Assembly: GCA_964386535.1 (NCBI GenBank) | Contig: CAYLRY010000003.1 | Location: 1 to 64,000, forward strand | Direction: 5' to 3' | Length of the DNA stretch: 64,000 nucleotides | DNA from: CAYLRY01 sp964386535 | GTDB lineage: Bacteria > Chloroflexota > Dehalococcoidia > Dehalococcoidales > UBA3254 | Shown: positions 9,335 through 18,373 of the stretch, piece after piece | How positions within the stretch are numbered: position 1 is the first letter of the stretch | Layout: the number at the start of each line of letters is the position of its first letter | Made by a program: the position numbers and the translations under genes | Notes under the pieces: model-generated | The model's input: only the letters and a program-made list of their open reading frames with translations | Told to the model about the DNA's origin: nothing | The model's database searches: none

Positions 9335-9390
9335 CATTCTGGCTTCCAGCCAGCACCACGAACCATGAAAATATCTTCAGGGTCTTGTTT
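9335..9390. repeat. Dispersed repeat, copy 3
   Basis: The core ATTCTGGCTTCCAGCCAGC then ACCACGAACCATGAAAAT closely resembles the cores at 9219, 44211 and 55556. It is about 115 bases from copy 2 in the same gap, and TGGCT...AGCCA can form a short hairpin. The rest of the 9066-9458 gap holds no gene. Confidence 0.55.
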
Positions 9391-9458
9391 TTTGAGATTT
9401 AGGATTTTCTTGGCGTTTGGTCTTTGGTTTCTGGTTATTTGTCCTATTTTAGAGGTAA

Positions 9459-10388
9459 TCACGGGGAACTTCTAATGTCTTTCTGTTCAATGCTGAATAA
9501 GCCGGGTTGATCATAGGCATGTATAATTTCATGTATTTTTTCCACCCGGTAACTCAGCCCTATGAGGTTTCTATTTTGGTCAAACCTGTAATATTCTCGG
9601 ACAGTTGCCCGCAGAGAATCTCCGGGAAGAAGGGTGATTTTACCGGTATGAAAATCAGCCAGCCATCCTTTATCAAAAATACTGGCCTGTATCGATAACT
9701 GACCGTGCTTGAAATCCCACATAGATTCACCCAGGTAGTCTGCCTTTTTTATTTTTAGCATTTTTTCTTCTTGCTTAATGGTAGTTTTCGCGGTTAATAA
9801 GTCCTCTATATTTTCGGATGACAGCCTGAATTTTATATCAAAGGTTGATTCACCATGATCCAGCGAAATAAATTTGACACTGTCACCTTCAATTAAGGGA
9901 GATAGACTCATTGAAATATCTTTTAAAGAGTCCAGCAGTTTCCTTTGCTTCAAAACAGAGTATGCCGCCAGCAGTCTGAGATTTGTCATTTCAGCCAGTT
10001 GCTTGATTTGAACCTCTAAAGGCTCCAGTTCAAAAATATTAGTTATAGTAGGTCTGCCTTTCATAAAATCTATCAGGCTTTTCTTCCCTTTTATCAGGAA
10101 CTGGCCTATTAAAGGTTTCCAGTTAGGTGGATAGAGTGAATCATCCGGATTCGATTTTAAGGCTGTACGCAGCCAGACCTGAATTGAACCGGAGTGAACA
10201 TCTTGCAGCAATAATACAGGTTCAATATTAATATCAATCAGCTCTATCAGTCTTTTATCAATTCTCTGAAAGGCATCTATCAAATCAGACAATACCTGAA
10301 ACACCCTTGAAGGATTACGGGAGTTCTTACTGTAATCCATTTTCAGACTGAATTCGGATGTAAGAAAAGTATAACTATTCCGATACAT
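9459..10388 (-). CDS. Hypothetical protein, about 309 residues
   Basis: I do not recognise this protein. It is soluble, with no signal peptide or membrane segment and a mixed alpha/beta composition. The N-terminal half (about residues 20-180) is helical and includes LIDAFQRIDKRLIELIDINIEP. The C-terminal part (about 180-300) looks beta-rich and includes KITLLPGDSLRATVREYYRFD. AT content is higher than in flanking metabolic genes, and the gene stands alone between repeat-bearing or empty gaps of about 390 and 550 bp, suggesting accessory status. The ATG at 10388 has no strong ribosome site. A link to defence or a mobile element is possible, but nothing in the sequence shows it. Confidence 0.5.
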   Translation of the reverse strand: MYRNSYTFLTSEFSLKMDYSKNSRNPSRVFQVLSDLIDAFQRIDKRLIELIDINIEPVLLLQDVHSGSIQVWLRTALKSNPDDSLYPPNWKPLIGQFLIKGKKSLIDFMKGRPTITNIFELEPLEVQIKQLAEMTNLRLLAAYSVLKQRKLLDSLKDISMSLSPLIEGDSVKFISLDHGESTFDIKFRLSSENIEDLLTAKTTIKQEEKMLKIKKADYLGESMWDFKHGQLSIQASIFDKGWLADFHTGKITLLPGDSLRATVREYYRFDQNRNLIGLSYRVEKIHEIIHAYDQPGLFSIEQKDIRSSP

Positions 10389-10498
10389 CTTAGCGTCCTG
10401 TCTCGTCTGCCGTTAATTAACCATGATTGTTATGGCTGTAAAAAGGTGAATAAGGTAAGTCTTTTTACAGGTGCTTGCTGCCGTTTGGACATTCAGAT

Positions 10499-10612
10499 TT
10501 ACTTGAGCCCCGTACATATGTCAGCCGAATATTCAGAAATATAATCGCTCACGGTTTTATCCGGACGTACCTGATTATAGGCCTTTTTTCCCTGTTCTAT
10601 CAATGCTTGAAT
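10499..10612 (-). pseudogene. Possible decayed gene fragment
   Basis: A 37-codon minus-strand frame with protein-like composition (ending SEYSADICTGLK) is preceded by an in-frame stop. Adjacent frames upstream (10620-10700) also give short protein-like stretches, as expected for the 3' end of a decayed gene. No family was recognised. The rest of the 10389-10941 gap holds only a terminator. Confidence 0.2.
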
Positions 10613-10834
10613 TTAACTTATAGATTCAGGTGACTCTTTTCCAGCCAGGTAGCCGATTTATCCGCCGCCGCATTCGGCCTCACCCTCGAAAAACAAGACG
10701 TTCTTTTATCACGGGGGAAAATATCATCTGCTTTTGATAGTCATGTTTGAATAATGGAATTCGATTTTTCCTGATGATTTAAAAAGGGGTTGATGGGCTA
10801 TCCTACCTCTCTAAACGGTTGTTCTCCCGGCTTT

Positions 10835-10870
10835 AAAAAAACCAGGGGGAAGCTTCAGGCTGTCCCCCCT
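10835..10870 (-). terminator. Rho-independent terminator of the SatP gene
   Basis: On the minus strand a stem of AGGGGGGA and TCCCCCT (one bulge) around a 12-base loop is followed by a run of seven T (plus-strand A run 10835-10841). It lies about 70 bases past the stop of the SatP-like gene. Confidence 0.75.
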
Positions 10871-10941
10871 TGAAAAACATCTATTTGATTGATTATGCGC
10901 TCTTACAGGCAATATTTTATTTTATAAAACGCACTGTATTT

Positions 10942-11604
10942 TTATTTTAGCCAGGCTTTACCGGTGGGCAATTTAATCTTTAAACCGCCGAAGATTACAT
11001 GAGTCATCAGATACCAAGCCGTTAACGCGCAGATTATTAATTCTACAGCAGCTATTTTATTGAAATAAGCCGCTCCAGGAACCAGGTGACCGATATCCAG
11101 CAAAATAAAACCTATAAATAAGGTCAGGAATACCCAGGCCAGGGCACTGTTCTGTTTCATGGCGCCGATTAGATATATTCCCGTCAATATGGTGAATACC
11201 ACCAGGAACCAGCCTACATCAGTACCGGATATAGTCGCAAATTTTAACTGCGTGTTCATCCAGATACCGCCCAGAGCAATCCAGAAAGCACCATAGGTAG
11301 TAAAGGCGGCAAATCCGAAATTATTGCCGTTGCGGTATTCCAAAAAACCAGCGATGAACTGGGCCAGCCCTCCGAAGAATAATGCCAGCCACATAACCGC
11401 ACCAACTCCCACAAACCCCAGGTTATGAAACTGCAGCAACAGGGTGGTGGCGCCGAATGCCCCCAGGCCAACTGCGGCCGGATTAGCCAGTGTTTTATCT
11501 GTTCCCGCTACCTCCCTTTGAATCTCAGTAAACAACTTCATGTCATTTTCCTGATCAATATATTCTTCAAAGACCCCTCTCTTCCTGATCTGAGACAAAG
11601 TCAT
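10942..11604 (-). CDS. satP: GPR1/FUN34/YaaH (SatP-type) acetate/succinate transporter
   Basis: Up to 220 residues with six predicted membrane helices. The family signature appears before helix 1 as LANPAAVGLGAFG (NPAPLGL-type motif), with GGLAQFIAGFLEYRNGNNFG after helix 2. SatP/YaaH proteins carry acetate and succinate across the cytoplasmic membrane. Start is ambiguous: the ATG at 11604 is only two bases from a strong AGGAGG, a TTG at 11598 has ideal spacing from that site, and the ATG at 11541 (MKLFTEIQREV) matches the usual N-terminal length. The gene lies 58 bases downstream of a universal stress protein gene on the same strand and ends at a clear terminator, so the two probably form an operon. 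Confidence 0.85.
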   Translation of the reverse strand: MTLSQIRKRGVFEEYIDQENDMKLFTEIQREVAGTDKTLANPAAVGLGAFGATTLLLQFHNLGFVGVGAVMWLALFFGGLAQFIAGFLEYRNGNNFGFAAFTTYGAFWIALGGIWMNTQLKFATISGTDVGWFLVVFTILTGIYLIGAMKQNSALAWVFLTLFIGFILLDIGHLVPGAAYFNKIAAVELIICALTAWYLMTHVIFGGLKIKLPTGKAWLK

Positions 11605-11662
11605 AGCCTCCTGTTTTATTCTCTTGCTTTCTCCCCGTTATCTTACGCAGGCCCTTAGAGTA

Positions 11663-12190
11663 TTAGATTTGCTTCATCATGCTCTTCAAAGAATCCATAG
11701 GTTGAACTATTACGGTCTGGTTTTTGTTGGAAGAAGGTTTTACAGCCAGTACGGGGATATTGCCTTCCAGCCGCATCACTTTATCGGTTACACTCCCAAT
11801 AGCCCAGCGGATAAAACCGGGACGGCTGTGGGCGGACATTGCAATCAGATGAGCTTTAATGTCACGAGCGGTCTTCACTATCTCTTCGGCCGCATGACCA
11901 AAGGTGACAATGGTTTTTACTTCAATTCCCTTTTCTCTCATTTTGCCGGCTATTTTCTCAAGATAATCTTCAGCTTCTCTGGTAAGAGCAGCCGCCTCAT
12001 CTTCAGCAATGGGCAATTGAGCTCTATCATCATCGGTGAGCATATTGAAATTCATCTTGGAAACAACTCTCAGAAGCGTGATTTTGGCATCGAGCCGGGG
12101 GGAGGTCTTAAAAATCAGGTCATTGACTTTAGGCAGTATGGCTTCTCCTGCTTCAGTTCCATCCAGTGCTACTAAAATTCTCTCTTCCAT
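11663..12190 (-). CDS. Universal stress protein (UspA family)
   Basis: A 175-residue single Usp domain. It opens RILVALDGTEAGEAILP (beta1 strand with the Asp that contacts nucleotide) and ends with the ATP-loop-like SAHSRPGFIRWAIGSVTDKVMR then IPVLAVKP, which resembles the G-2X-G-9X-G-(S/T) signature with the first Gly replaced by Ala-His. An acidic helical insertion lies at about residues 60-90. The ATG at 12190 has an AGGAG-like site upstream. Usp proteins are cytosolic stress or energy sensors, and one next to an organic-acid transporter suggests coupling to carbon or energy status. The substituted loop leaves ATP binding uncertain. Confidence 0.85.
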   Translation of the reverse strand: MEERILVALDGTEAGEAILPKVNDLIFKTSPRLDAKITLLRVVSKMNFNMLTDDDRAQLPIAEDEAAALTREAEDYLEKIAGKMREKGIEVKTIVTFGHAAEEIVKTARDIKAHLIAMSAHSRPGFIRWAIGSVTDKVMRLEGNIPVLAVKPSSNKNQTVIVQPMDSLKSMMKQI

Positions 12191-12218
12191 TTTATTTCTC
12201 CTGTATTTTTATTTTTTC

Positions 12219-12316
12219 TTTCGTTTCAATTACATATTACCAATCGGGTTAGTTCCCCACATCCGCCGTAACTCCCGTTTTAAAACTGGTAATAGACCTG
12301 AATTTTTGAAACGAAA
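12219..12316. repeat. Long-spaced perfect inverted repeat upstream of the usp gene
   Basis: TTTCGTTTCAA at 12219-12229 is the exact reverse complement of TTGAAACGAAA at 12306-12316, arms of 11 bases 76 bases apart. A smaller CCTGT-AAGC-ACAGG hairpin follows at 12319-12332. These lie in the probable promoter/leader of the usp-satP transcript. Confidence 0.4.
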
Positions 12317-12382
12317 AACCTGTAAGCACAGGTATCTGGAACATGAAGTTGCACCCATGCTGCTTTACATACTTATTAAAAA

Positions 12383-12400
12383 GTAGGTATTAATACCTAC
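12383..12400. promoter_or_regulatory. 18-bp perfect palindrome, candidate operator
   Basis: GTAGGTATTAATACCTAC is its own reverse complement over all 18 bases, which suits a dimeric repressor (TetR- or GntR-like). It lies between the divergent usp (minus) and SDR (plus) genes, about 190 and 230 bases from their starts. No regulator gene is adjacent, so the binding protein is unknown. Confidence 0.5.
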
Positions 12401-12631
12401 CAGCTCATTAATCTTCCCTTCCCCATGGTTATTCCTGCCTGAGTTACCCTGCCAAACGTGCCGTTTTTCTGTAAATTCGAGGCTAAGGGAAGTGCTTTTT
12501 CTCCAGAAAAAGAGATATAATTATACCTATTAACAAAGTTGAGGTTAATAGTAATCTTACCAAGTCTGGCCTTATTTCTGAGAATCCCTGATATCATTTC
12601 ACAGGAATCCAATATAAAAGAGGAGGGTAGT

Positions 12632-13441
12632 ATGAAGCTGGAAGGAAGAGTGGCTCTTATTACTGGGGGCGGCACCGGTATAGGCGCCGCTATTGCAGAG
12701 AGGTTTGTGGCTGAAGGAGCCAGGGTTTGCATCACCGGACGCCGCCGGGAGATGCTGGATAAAGTAGCTGCCCGTTTACCTGCGGATGCGGTTATCACCT
12801 GCCCGGGAGATATCTCTGATCCTGAAGATACTGAGAATATGGTATCCAGTGCTTTAAAATTCGGCGGTAAACTGGATGTGCTGGTGAACAATGCCGGTAT
12901 ACCTGTTCACGGTAATATCACCGGAATGGACCTGGCGGACTGGCGCAGGGCTCTGGATGTCAATCTCACCGGCCCCTTCCTGTTGATGAAAAAATCCATT
13001 CCTCTCATGATAAAAGCCGGAGGGGGTTCAATTATCAACATCGCTTCTCTGGCCGGATTACGCTGCATTCCATCTGGTGCTGCTTATTGCTCCTCCAAAG
13101 CCGGTCTTATAATGCTTACCCAGCAGGCTGCCCTGGACTACGGTTCATACAAAATTCGCTGCAATGTTATTTGCCCGGGTGCGGTGCAAACGCCCATGCT
13201 AGAGGGGGCCATGAACGAAATAAAAAACACTTTGAATACTGACTTAAAAGGCGCTATTTCGCATTTTACCGCCAATAGCCCGCTCCAGCGTGCGGCCGTT
13301 CCGGAAGAAATCGCGGGGATTTGTACTTTTCTGGCCGGTGATGATTCTTCTTTCATGACCGGGGCTGTCCTGGTAGCTGACGGTGGAGCTGCTATTGTGG
13401 ATGTCAATGCGGTGACCAGAAGACCGGCAGGGGAAAAATAG
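12632..13441 (+). CDS. SDR family oxidoreductase
   Basis: A classical short-chain dehydrogenase of about 269 residues. It shows TGGGTGIG nucleotide binding (about residues 10-17), DISDPED (adenine-pocket Asp), NNAG (about residue 88), Ser of the IINIASLAG strand and the YCSSK catalytic YxxxK, then CPGAVQTPM. R residues at TGRRR after beta2 suggest NADP(H) preference. The ATG at 12632 follows a strong GAGGAGGG ribosome site. It faces the flavoprotein operon (convergent with 13614-15155) and may oxidise or reduce a hydroxyl/keto intermediate of the same pathway. Substrate unknown. Confidence 0.85.
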   Translation: MKLEGRVALITGGGTGIGAAIAERFVAEGARVCITGRRREMLDKVAARLPADAVITCPGDISDPEDTENMVSSALKFGGKLDVLVNNAGIPVHGNITGMDLADWRRALDVNLTGPFLLMKKSIPLMIKAGGGSIINIASLAGLRCIPSGAAYCSSKAGLIMLTQQAALDYGSYKIRCNVICPGAVQTPMLEGAMNEIKNTLNTDLKGAISHFTANSPLQRAAVPEEIAGICTFLAGDDSSFMTGAVLVADGGAAIVDVNAVTRRPAGEK

Positions 13442-13613
13442 AATAGTGAACTGAATTTTCCCCATACTCCAATATCCAGCCGGACAACTACTGCCGCCTG
13501 CTTCTGGCCCTATATTTGCTTCATATGAGAAGAGGCCCCTTTATCTTTGATTTTTAATTGGTGTTATTGATCTTTGAGATATGAATATTATTTCCGGATT
13601 ATTATCTGCCCTT

Positions 13614-15155
13614 TTACTCCTCTCCTCTGATATAGTACGTGGACTCGGACACCGCCTGCGGATCAAACGTCTTCTTAATCTTCTTGAGCCATAAATGGTA
13701 ATTTGAGGTATGGGGCCCAAAGGCATCGTGGTCGCTCCCGAAAGCATGCCCGGGCACACCGAAATGACCGCTGATGGCTGTTTTATTGGCAAATGGAATC
13801 AATTCTCCCTGCACCCCAGCCGATTCGGGACGGTTGGGATTATAGCGGATCAGCAGTTCTCCATGTCCGCAATGCCCGTGCTCCAGAGACTGGATGAAAG
13901 GACCCGATCCGTCATCGAAGATCCTGCCGTTATCGATCAGTTTTTGCTTGAAAGGCGCTGACTCCAGAATATACTGGTGCATCAGCGGGAAAACATCCGT
14001 ACAACCCACCTGCCCTCCGAACACCCCCGTCGCCCTGTCGACTTCCCTGATTGAGCAAGTCACCCGGATAAAACGCCATATAAATCCGCCGGTATTTTCA
14101 GGATCCTCCACAGCTTTTAGTGGCTGTCCCTCATAGTCTTTCATAATCTGCTCAAGGGTCTGTTTTTTATATTCAAAATCTTTTTCCGAGTTGCCAGCCA
14201 GGATAATCATAAAACCTGGCCCCTGGACTTCTGCGGTAAATTGCTTCAGGTAAACCAGGTCTTCATTATTGTTGGTGGCAATGTTGGAAGCCATCATGCC
14301 CGGCGTAAAACCCATTAAAATAAATCCAATCTCGCTTTCACCTATCTTCTGTACTGCCTGTCTGAGCTTTGCCACCGAGGGAAAAGAGAGATAGCGTATT
14401 TGGAACCTTTCAGGCGCCGGCTCAGGGCGGTAGCGGGGTGAGACACCCTGTAAAGAGAAGGTGGCAGGTCCCGGCCAGTGATAGACCTTCTGGGCAGCCT
14501 TGGTATAGACTCCCAGTCCTCCCAGCGGCATGACATTACCGCGGATAATGCCCCTAAGTGAAGGACCTGGACCGTCTCCGCAAAACCACTCCCCCAGTGC
14601 GCCCAGGGAACCCAGCCGTACAATTTCACCTTCCGGTGTAACCCATTCTGCTGCCAGCAGGTTGCGCTCTCCATAACTACCGCTGAGGCTTAAATGCCCC
14701 AGGTTGGCATGGGCTGCCAGCGGCAAGGCCGAGCAGTTGCTGCCTGCTCCGGTTATATTGCAATTCAGTCCCCGTTTCATCAACTCAGCCTGCAACTGGG
14801 CGTAGATCACGTATGGCTCCACCACGGCATACATACTTTTTTCATTGATTTCTATGATCCGGTTCATCCGCCGGAGGTCCAGCTTAATTACCCCCGGTCC
14901 GCCAGGATCACCAAAAAATCCCCAGCCTGTGCTGGAAGCCTTGAACTGTACCCTGAACCGGTTGCAGAGCTTTACAATAGACTGGACTTCCTCTGTAGAC
15001 TGAGGTAAAGTTACCGCCTCAAAACGGGGTACGAATTTTACCTGCGGGGTGTTCATACGGTAAGCATACGAGTCCAATATCACCGGATCTTCGGATACGT
15101 TCTCCTGCCCCAGTATGTCTTCCAGTGCCCTGTAGAATTCTCGTTTTAAAGCCAT
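13614..15155 (-). CDS. FAD-binding oxidoreductase, VAO/4-cresol dehydrogenase-like
   Basis: A 513-residue protein with an N-terminal PCMH-type FAD domain (about residues 40-225; STGWGFFGDPGGPGVIKLDLRRMNRI and GAGSNCSALPLAAHANLGH are the pyrophosphate and isoalloxazine loops) and a C-terminal substrate domain like vanillyl-alcohol oxidase / p-cresol methylhydroxylase (ending FDPQAVSESTYYIR). Such enzymes oxidise hydroxylated or phenolic carbons. It is last in an operon 16702-15277-13614. With a CCG iron-sulfur subunit beside it, electrons probably leave through that protein rather than to oxygen. The start at 15155 agrees with the AGGAGG-like site upstream. Substrate not determinable. Confidence 0.75.
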   Translation of the reverse strand: MALKREFYRALEDILGQENVSEDPVILDSYAYRMNTPQVKFVPRFEAVTLPQSTEEVQSIVKLCNRFRVQFKASSTGWGFFGDPGGPGVIKLDLRRMNRIIEINEKSMYAVVEPYVIYAQLQAELMKRGLNCNITGAGSNCSALPLAAHANLGHLSLSGSYGERNLLAAEWVTPEGEIVRLGSLGALGEWFCGDGPGPSLRGIIRGNVMPLGGLGVYTKAAQKVYHWPGPATFSLQGVSPRYRPEPAPERFQIRYLSFPSVAKLRQAVQKIGESEIGFILMGFTPGMMASNIATNNNEDLVYLKQFTAEVQGPGFMIILAGNSEKDFEYKKQTLEQIMKDYEGQPLKAVEDPENTGGFIWRFIRVTCSIREVDRATGVFGGQVGCTDVFPLMHQYILESAPFKQKLIDNGRIFDDGSGPFIQSLEHGHCGHGELLIRYNPNRPESAGVQGELIPFANKTAISGHFGVPGHAFGSDHDAFGPHTSNYHLWLKKIKKTFDPQAVSESTYYIRGEE

Positions 15156-15276
15156 ATGCCCGGCCTCCTGCTTAAAAGTAATTCCGGAACGTTCCAGCCC
15201 GGAAAAGCCGCAATCTTAAAATCTGAATCTCAAACTCTCAATAAATTCCAATGTCAGTTAGAAAGTGTCCGTCAAG

Positions 15277-16545
15277 TTACAATGCTTTTTTTAGTAGCTC
15301 TGCCACATCCACTGTCTGTAGGTCTTTACCGGTTTCCTTTAATGCTGCCCGGAAACTCATCCGGCAACCTGGGCAGGCAGTCACGATAGCCTCCGCTCCG
15401 GTAGACTCTGCCTCCTCTATTCTTTCCCCGGCGGTCCACCGCGCAAATGCCGGATTGCTCTCCGCCACGCCCCCTCCCCCTCCGCAGCACCAGGCATACT
15501 CCCGGGTGCGGTCCATTTCTACCAGTGTCAGACCTGGAATACTCCTGAGGACTTCCCGCGGAGCTTCATAAACACCGAAAGTGCCCCGGCGAAACTCTTT
15601 AGGCGGCTCAAATATCCTGATCTGCCCTGGGACCGGCTTCCCTTCCCAGGGAATAAACGGTTCCCCCAACCGCCCCAGGTGGCAGGGGTCCTGGTAAGTA
15701 ACCCTGAGGTCAACTTTGTGGCTGGGTTTCAGCCTGTTCTCTTTTATCAGCCGAGCCAGGTATTCAGTGGTATGTAGAACCTCCAATTTGCCTTTCAGTC
15801 CGAACTGATCATAAAGGACTTTGAATGCATAGAAGCAATCCGCACAACCGGTCACCAGGGTTTGCGCCCCTGACTTCTCAATTATTTCTGCCGTTTGCCG
15901 CGCCTGTTTTAAAAAATCCGCTTTATAGCCCATCTGATAAGCCCGGCCTCCGCAGCAGCCTTCCCGGTCTCCCAGTATGCCGGCCTCCACTCCTGCCATC
16001 TGTAATATACTGACCGCATCCCGGGCCGCCGGCCAGAGAGATTTGTCGGCGCATGTGCGGCATCCGGCATGAAAAAGCACCTGCACCTTATTTTCTATAG
16101 CCTCCTTGATGTCCAGGCCCTGAGCCCATTCCCCGCGCCTGTCTGACGCTCCAGGCATCATGGAACCGGTTTGCCGCATGATGCTGATCATCCTATCAAG
16201 AACTGGCAGGGTATGTCCGTTCTCTACGCACTGGATTCTCATCTCGTTCAGTGGCTCCAGCACCTCCATATCCATGGCATACTTGCAGGAAATATCACAG
16301 GCGCCGCACATCTGACAATTATATACTACCTCAAGCAGCTTATCTGAATAGTCTATTCTCTTATCCAGCAGCGAAATGCCCACAGCCATACGTCCACCAC
16401 CGGCATAAGCATTGAAATTGAACCTGGCCACCGATGGACAGACGTATGAATGCCGGTTTTCGGTGAGTTTTTCCAGGGGTATGAACTTGCAAATAGAGCA
16501 GCGGCAGCACATTTCCATATCTGCCCGGTAATCTTCAAGCGGCAT
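15277..16545 (-). CDS. (Fe-S)-binding CCG-domain protein, GlcF/HdrD-like
   Basis: A 422-residue protein. The N-terminal part has ferredoxin-like Cys clusters, CCRCSICKF near residue 12 and CQMCGACDISCKYA near residue 78, for [4Fe-4S] clusters. The C-terminal part carries two CCG cysteine-rich domains, HAGCRTC...GCCGG (about residues 155-200) and DPCHLG...WCCGGGGG (about 290-360). This is the GlcF / GlpC / LutA / HdrD arrangement, which transfers electrons between a flavoprotein and quinone or another carrier. It lies between two FAD-oxidase genes, so it is most likely their electron acceptor. The ATG at 16545 has a GGAGG ribosome site. Confidence 0.85.
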   Translation of the reverse strand: MPLEDYRADMEMCCRCSICKFIPLEKLTENRHSYVCPSVARFNFNAYAGGGRMAVGISLLDKRIDYSDKLLEVVYNCQMCGACDISCKYAMDMEVLEPLNEMRIQCVENGHTLPVLDRMISIMRQTGSMMPGASDRRGEWAQGLDIKEAIENKVQVLFHAGCRTCADKSLWPAARDAVSILQMAGVEAGILGDREGCCGGRAYQMGYKADFLKQARQTAEIIEKSGAQTLVTGCADCFYAFKVLYDQFGLKGKLEVLHTTEYLARLIKENRLKPSHKVDLRVTYQDPCHLGRLGEPFIPWEGKPVPGQIRIFEPPKEFRRGTFGVYEAPREVLRSIPGLTLVEMDRTREYAWCCGGGGGVAESNPAFARWTAGERIEEAESTGAEAIVTACPGCRMSFRAALKETGKDLQTVDVAELLKKAL

Positions 16546-16701
16546 TTTTTCAACCTCCTGATTGGGGGAATCTTAAAAATTTAAACATAAATCTATAAAC
16601 CTGTATAACATTCAAAACAAATTCGAATTTTCAAAACTCAAAGGTCTTACTTTGAACTCCTCGCTCTTTTTTCCCAAACAATAAATCGGTAACTCGCAAC
16701 T

Positions 16702-18168
16702 CTAAAAACACAGCTTGCCCGGATTCATTATATTGTCCGGGTCCAGTATTCCTTTCACCTTTTGCAGAGCCGCCACAGTGGCTGAATCCCTGTTCATTAT
16801 CAAACGGGCGTTTTCAGCATAAGGCCGCGAGAAAAAAGCGCCCTGGGACATCAAATGACGTATGGCAGCGGAAGTCAGCCTCTTCACTTTTTCCGCTTTC
16901 CCTGTATTTTGCGGGTCATAAAACAGGTTAAACTCGCAGTGGCAATTAACACCCTGGACTATCGGCTGGATATAAATACCGGTCTCATTAGCCGGATATC
17001 CGGCTTTTTCCGCTTCAGCGTACATAACAGCGATCAACTGCGAAATCTTATCATAAGTGGTAATGAAGAAGATATCCTGGCACCCACCCTTATACCGCAG
17101 CTTCCAATAGGGATCTACTGAGGGCTGCCGGACAGCTTCTAAAACTGAAAATGCCGGAATGCCTCCAATATCACGTTTAGCTTCCAATCCAATTCTTTGG
17201 GCTATTTCCAGCATATCTTTGATCTGTCCGTTAATTCGCATTTCCGGCAAATATTCATAAGCAGCAACATTGAAGAAAAGCACCCAAGCCGGCATCTCAC
17301 AGCTTGGGTTATTCAGAGGCCTGGCCTGGTTTGGGGCCATTATGTAGGCCAGGTTGAAGCCATTCAGAACAAAACACTCATTAACTAACCTCAACCTGAT
17401 CAGCCAGTGTACCATTTCCAGGATTTTCTCCAATTGAGAGGACCCTACCAGGAAAGGCTCTTCTCGCGAAGGTATGATCTCGCATCTGGCGGAAGCCCAA
17501 CTTACAATGCCCATAGTCCCCTGCGAACCCTGGATTAAACGGTACCAGGAGGAAGCTGAAGGTCCGGCCGCTTCCTTTTGGGCGCCGCCTGCCTCCCACT
17601 GCTCTTCAATGCTACCCGGCCCGGCAGCCGCACCGGTCCTGAATACATCCCCGGTGCCGAAGACCACCTCAAAGCAACTGGCAGGATCGCTGATATCCCA
17701 GTGGTATTTGGGCATGATGGGTGGCTCCCGCTCCAGGAGGCTGCCGGCTACTGACTTGGTTTTTCTCGGCAGGAGAGGCAGATTAAGCCGGAGCCCTTTC
17801 TCGCCAGTTGCCTGGATCAATTCTCCGAAGGTTACGCCCGGCTCGAACATGGCCACCCGGTTCTCCCGGTCCACCCGTATTATCCTTTTCATTCCGCTTA
17901 AGTCCACAATGATTGACCCGCCTTCACTGGGAACCGTATCCCCCCTGAAGTGGGGAGGACCTGAGCTCACCGGCACCAGAGGCGTTCCGCTCTCCCGCGC
18001 TAATTTTACCAGTTGCTCTATTTGGCCTGTGTTACGCGGACGGACCACACATCCAGGCTTAATGGGGTTAATAAAGCTAAAATCACTGGAAAAAGTCTTC
18101 AGCGTTGTCTCTTCATATATAACATTACCCTCTCCCACAATAGCCTCTAATTTTGAAACAGCGATCAT
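16702..18168 (-). CDS. FAD-linked oxidase, GlcD/E-like
   Basis: A 488-residue PCMH-fold flavoprotein. The FAD domain covers about residues 20-215 (VVRPRNTGQIEQLVKLARESGTPLVPVSSG, then VDLSGMKRI, then GSQGTMGIV). The cap domain ends with KVKGILDPDNIMNPGKLCF, the GlcD-family terminus. It is first in the operon; the ATG at 18168 has GGAGGTG, and a good promoter lies about 200 bases upstream. The predicted reaction is oxidation of a 2-hydroxy acid or related alcohol, passing electrons to the CCG protein downstream. The usual HGT/HD flavin-contact phrase is replaced by SSGPPHFRGDT, so covalent flavinylation at a canonical His is unclear. Confidence 0.78.
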   Translation of the reverse strand: MIAVSKLEAIVGEGNVIYEETTLKTFSSDFSFINPIKPGCVVRPRNTGQIEQLVKLARESGTPLVPVSSGPPHFRGDTVPSEGGSIIVDLSGMKRIIRVDRENRVAMFEPGVTFGELIQATGEKGLRLNLPLLPRKTKSVAGSLLEREPPIMPKYHWDISDPASCFEVVFGTGDVFRTGAAAGPGSIEEQWEAGGAQKEAAGPSASSWYRLIQGSQGTMGIVSWASARCEIIPSREEPFLVGSSQLEKILEMVHWLIRLRLVNECFVLNGFNLAYIMAPNQARPLNNPSCEMPAWVLFFNVAAYEYLPEMRINGQIKDMLEIAQRIGLEAKRDIGGIPAFSVLEAVRQPSVDPYWKLRYKGGCQDIFFITTYDKISQLIAVMYAEAEKAGYPANETGIYIQPIVQGVNCHCEFNLFYDPQNTGKAEKVKRLTSAAIRHLMSQGAFFSRPYAENARLIMNRDSATVAALQKVKGILDPDNIMNPGKLCF

Positions 18169-18373
18169 GGCACCTCCTTTGAGCTCCCGGCTTTATCCGG
18201 TGGCGGTAATTTTTGCTTGATCACAGGTAAAAATTTCCAGGTTAAACACTGCTTTACAAACTTTCTTTTGATTCAACAGATAATACACCAGACCCGGCAG
18301 ATATATAGATTAGCCTGATTGGTAATGAGCGGATATCGATATTCTTTAACGTTGATCTATATTGTCTGTCACT

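Noticed and set aside
11624..12175. 183-codon frame opposite the universal stress protein gene
   Set aside because: It is the antisense of a clear UspA domain.
12397..12891. 164-codon minus-strand frame across the SDR start
   Set aside because: Antisense to the SDR Rossmann fold and Ser/Pro-rich, a shadow.
17474..18220. 248-codon plus-strand frame opposite the GlcD-like gene
   Set aside because: Antisense to a well-supported FAD oxidase; long open frames on the opposite strand are common in such GC-balanced genes.
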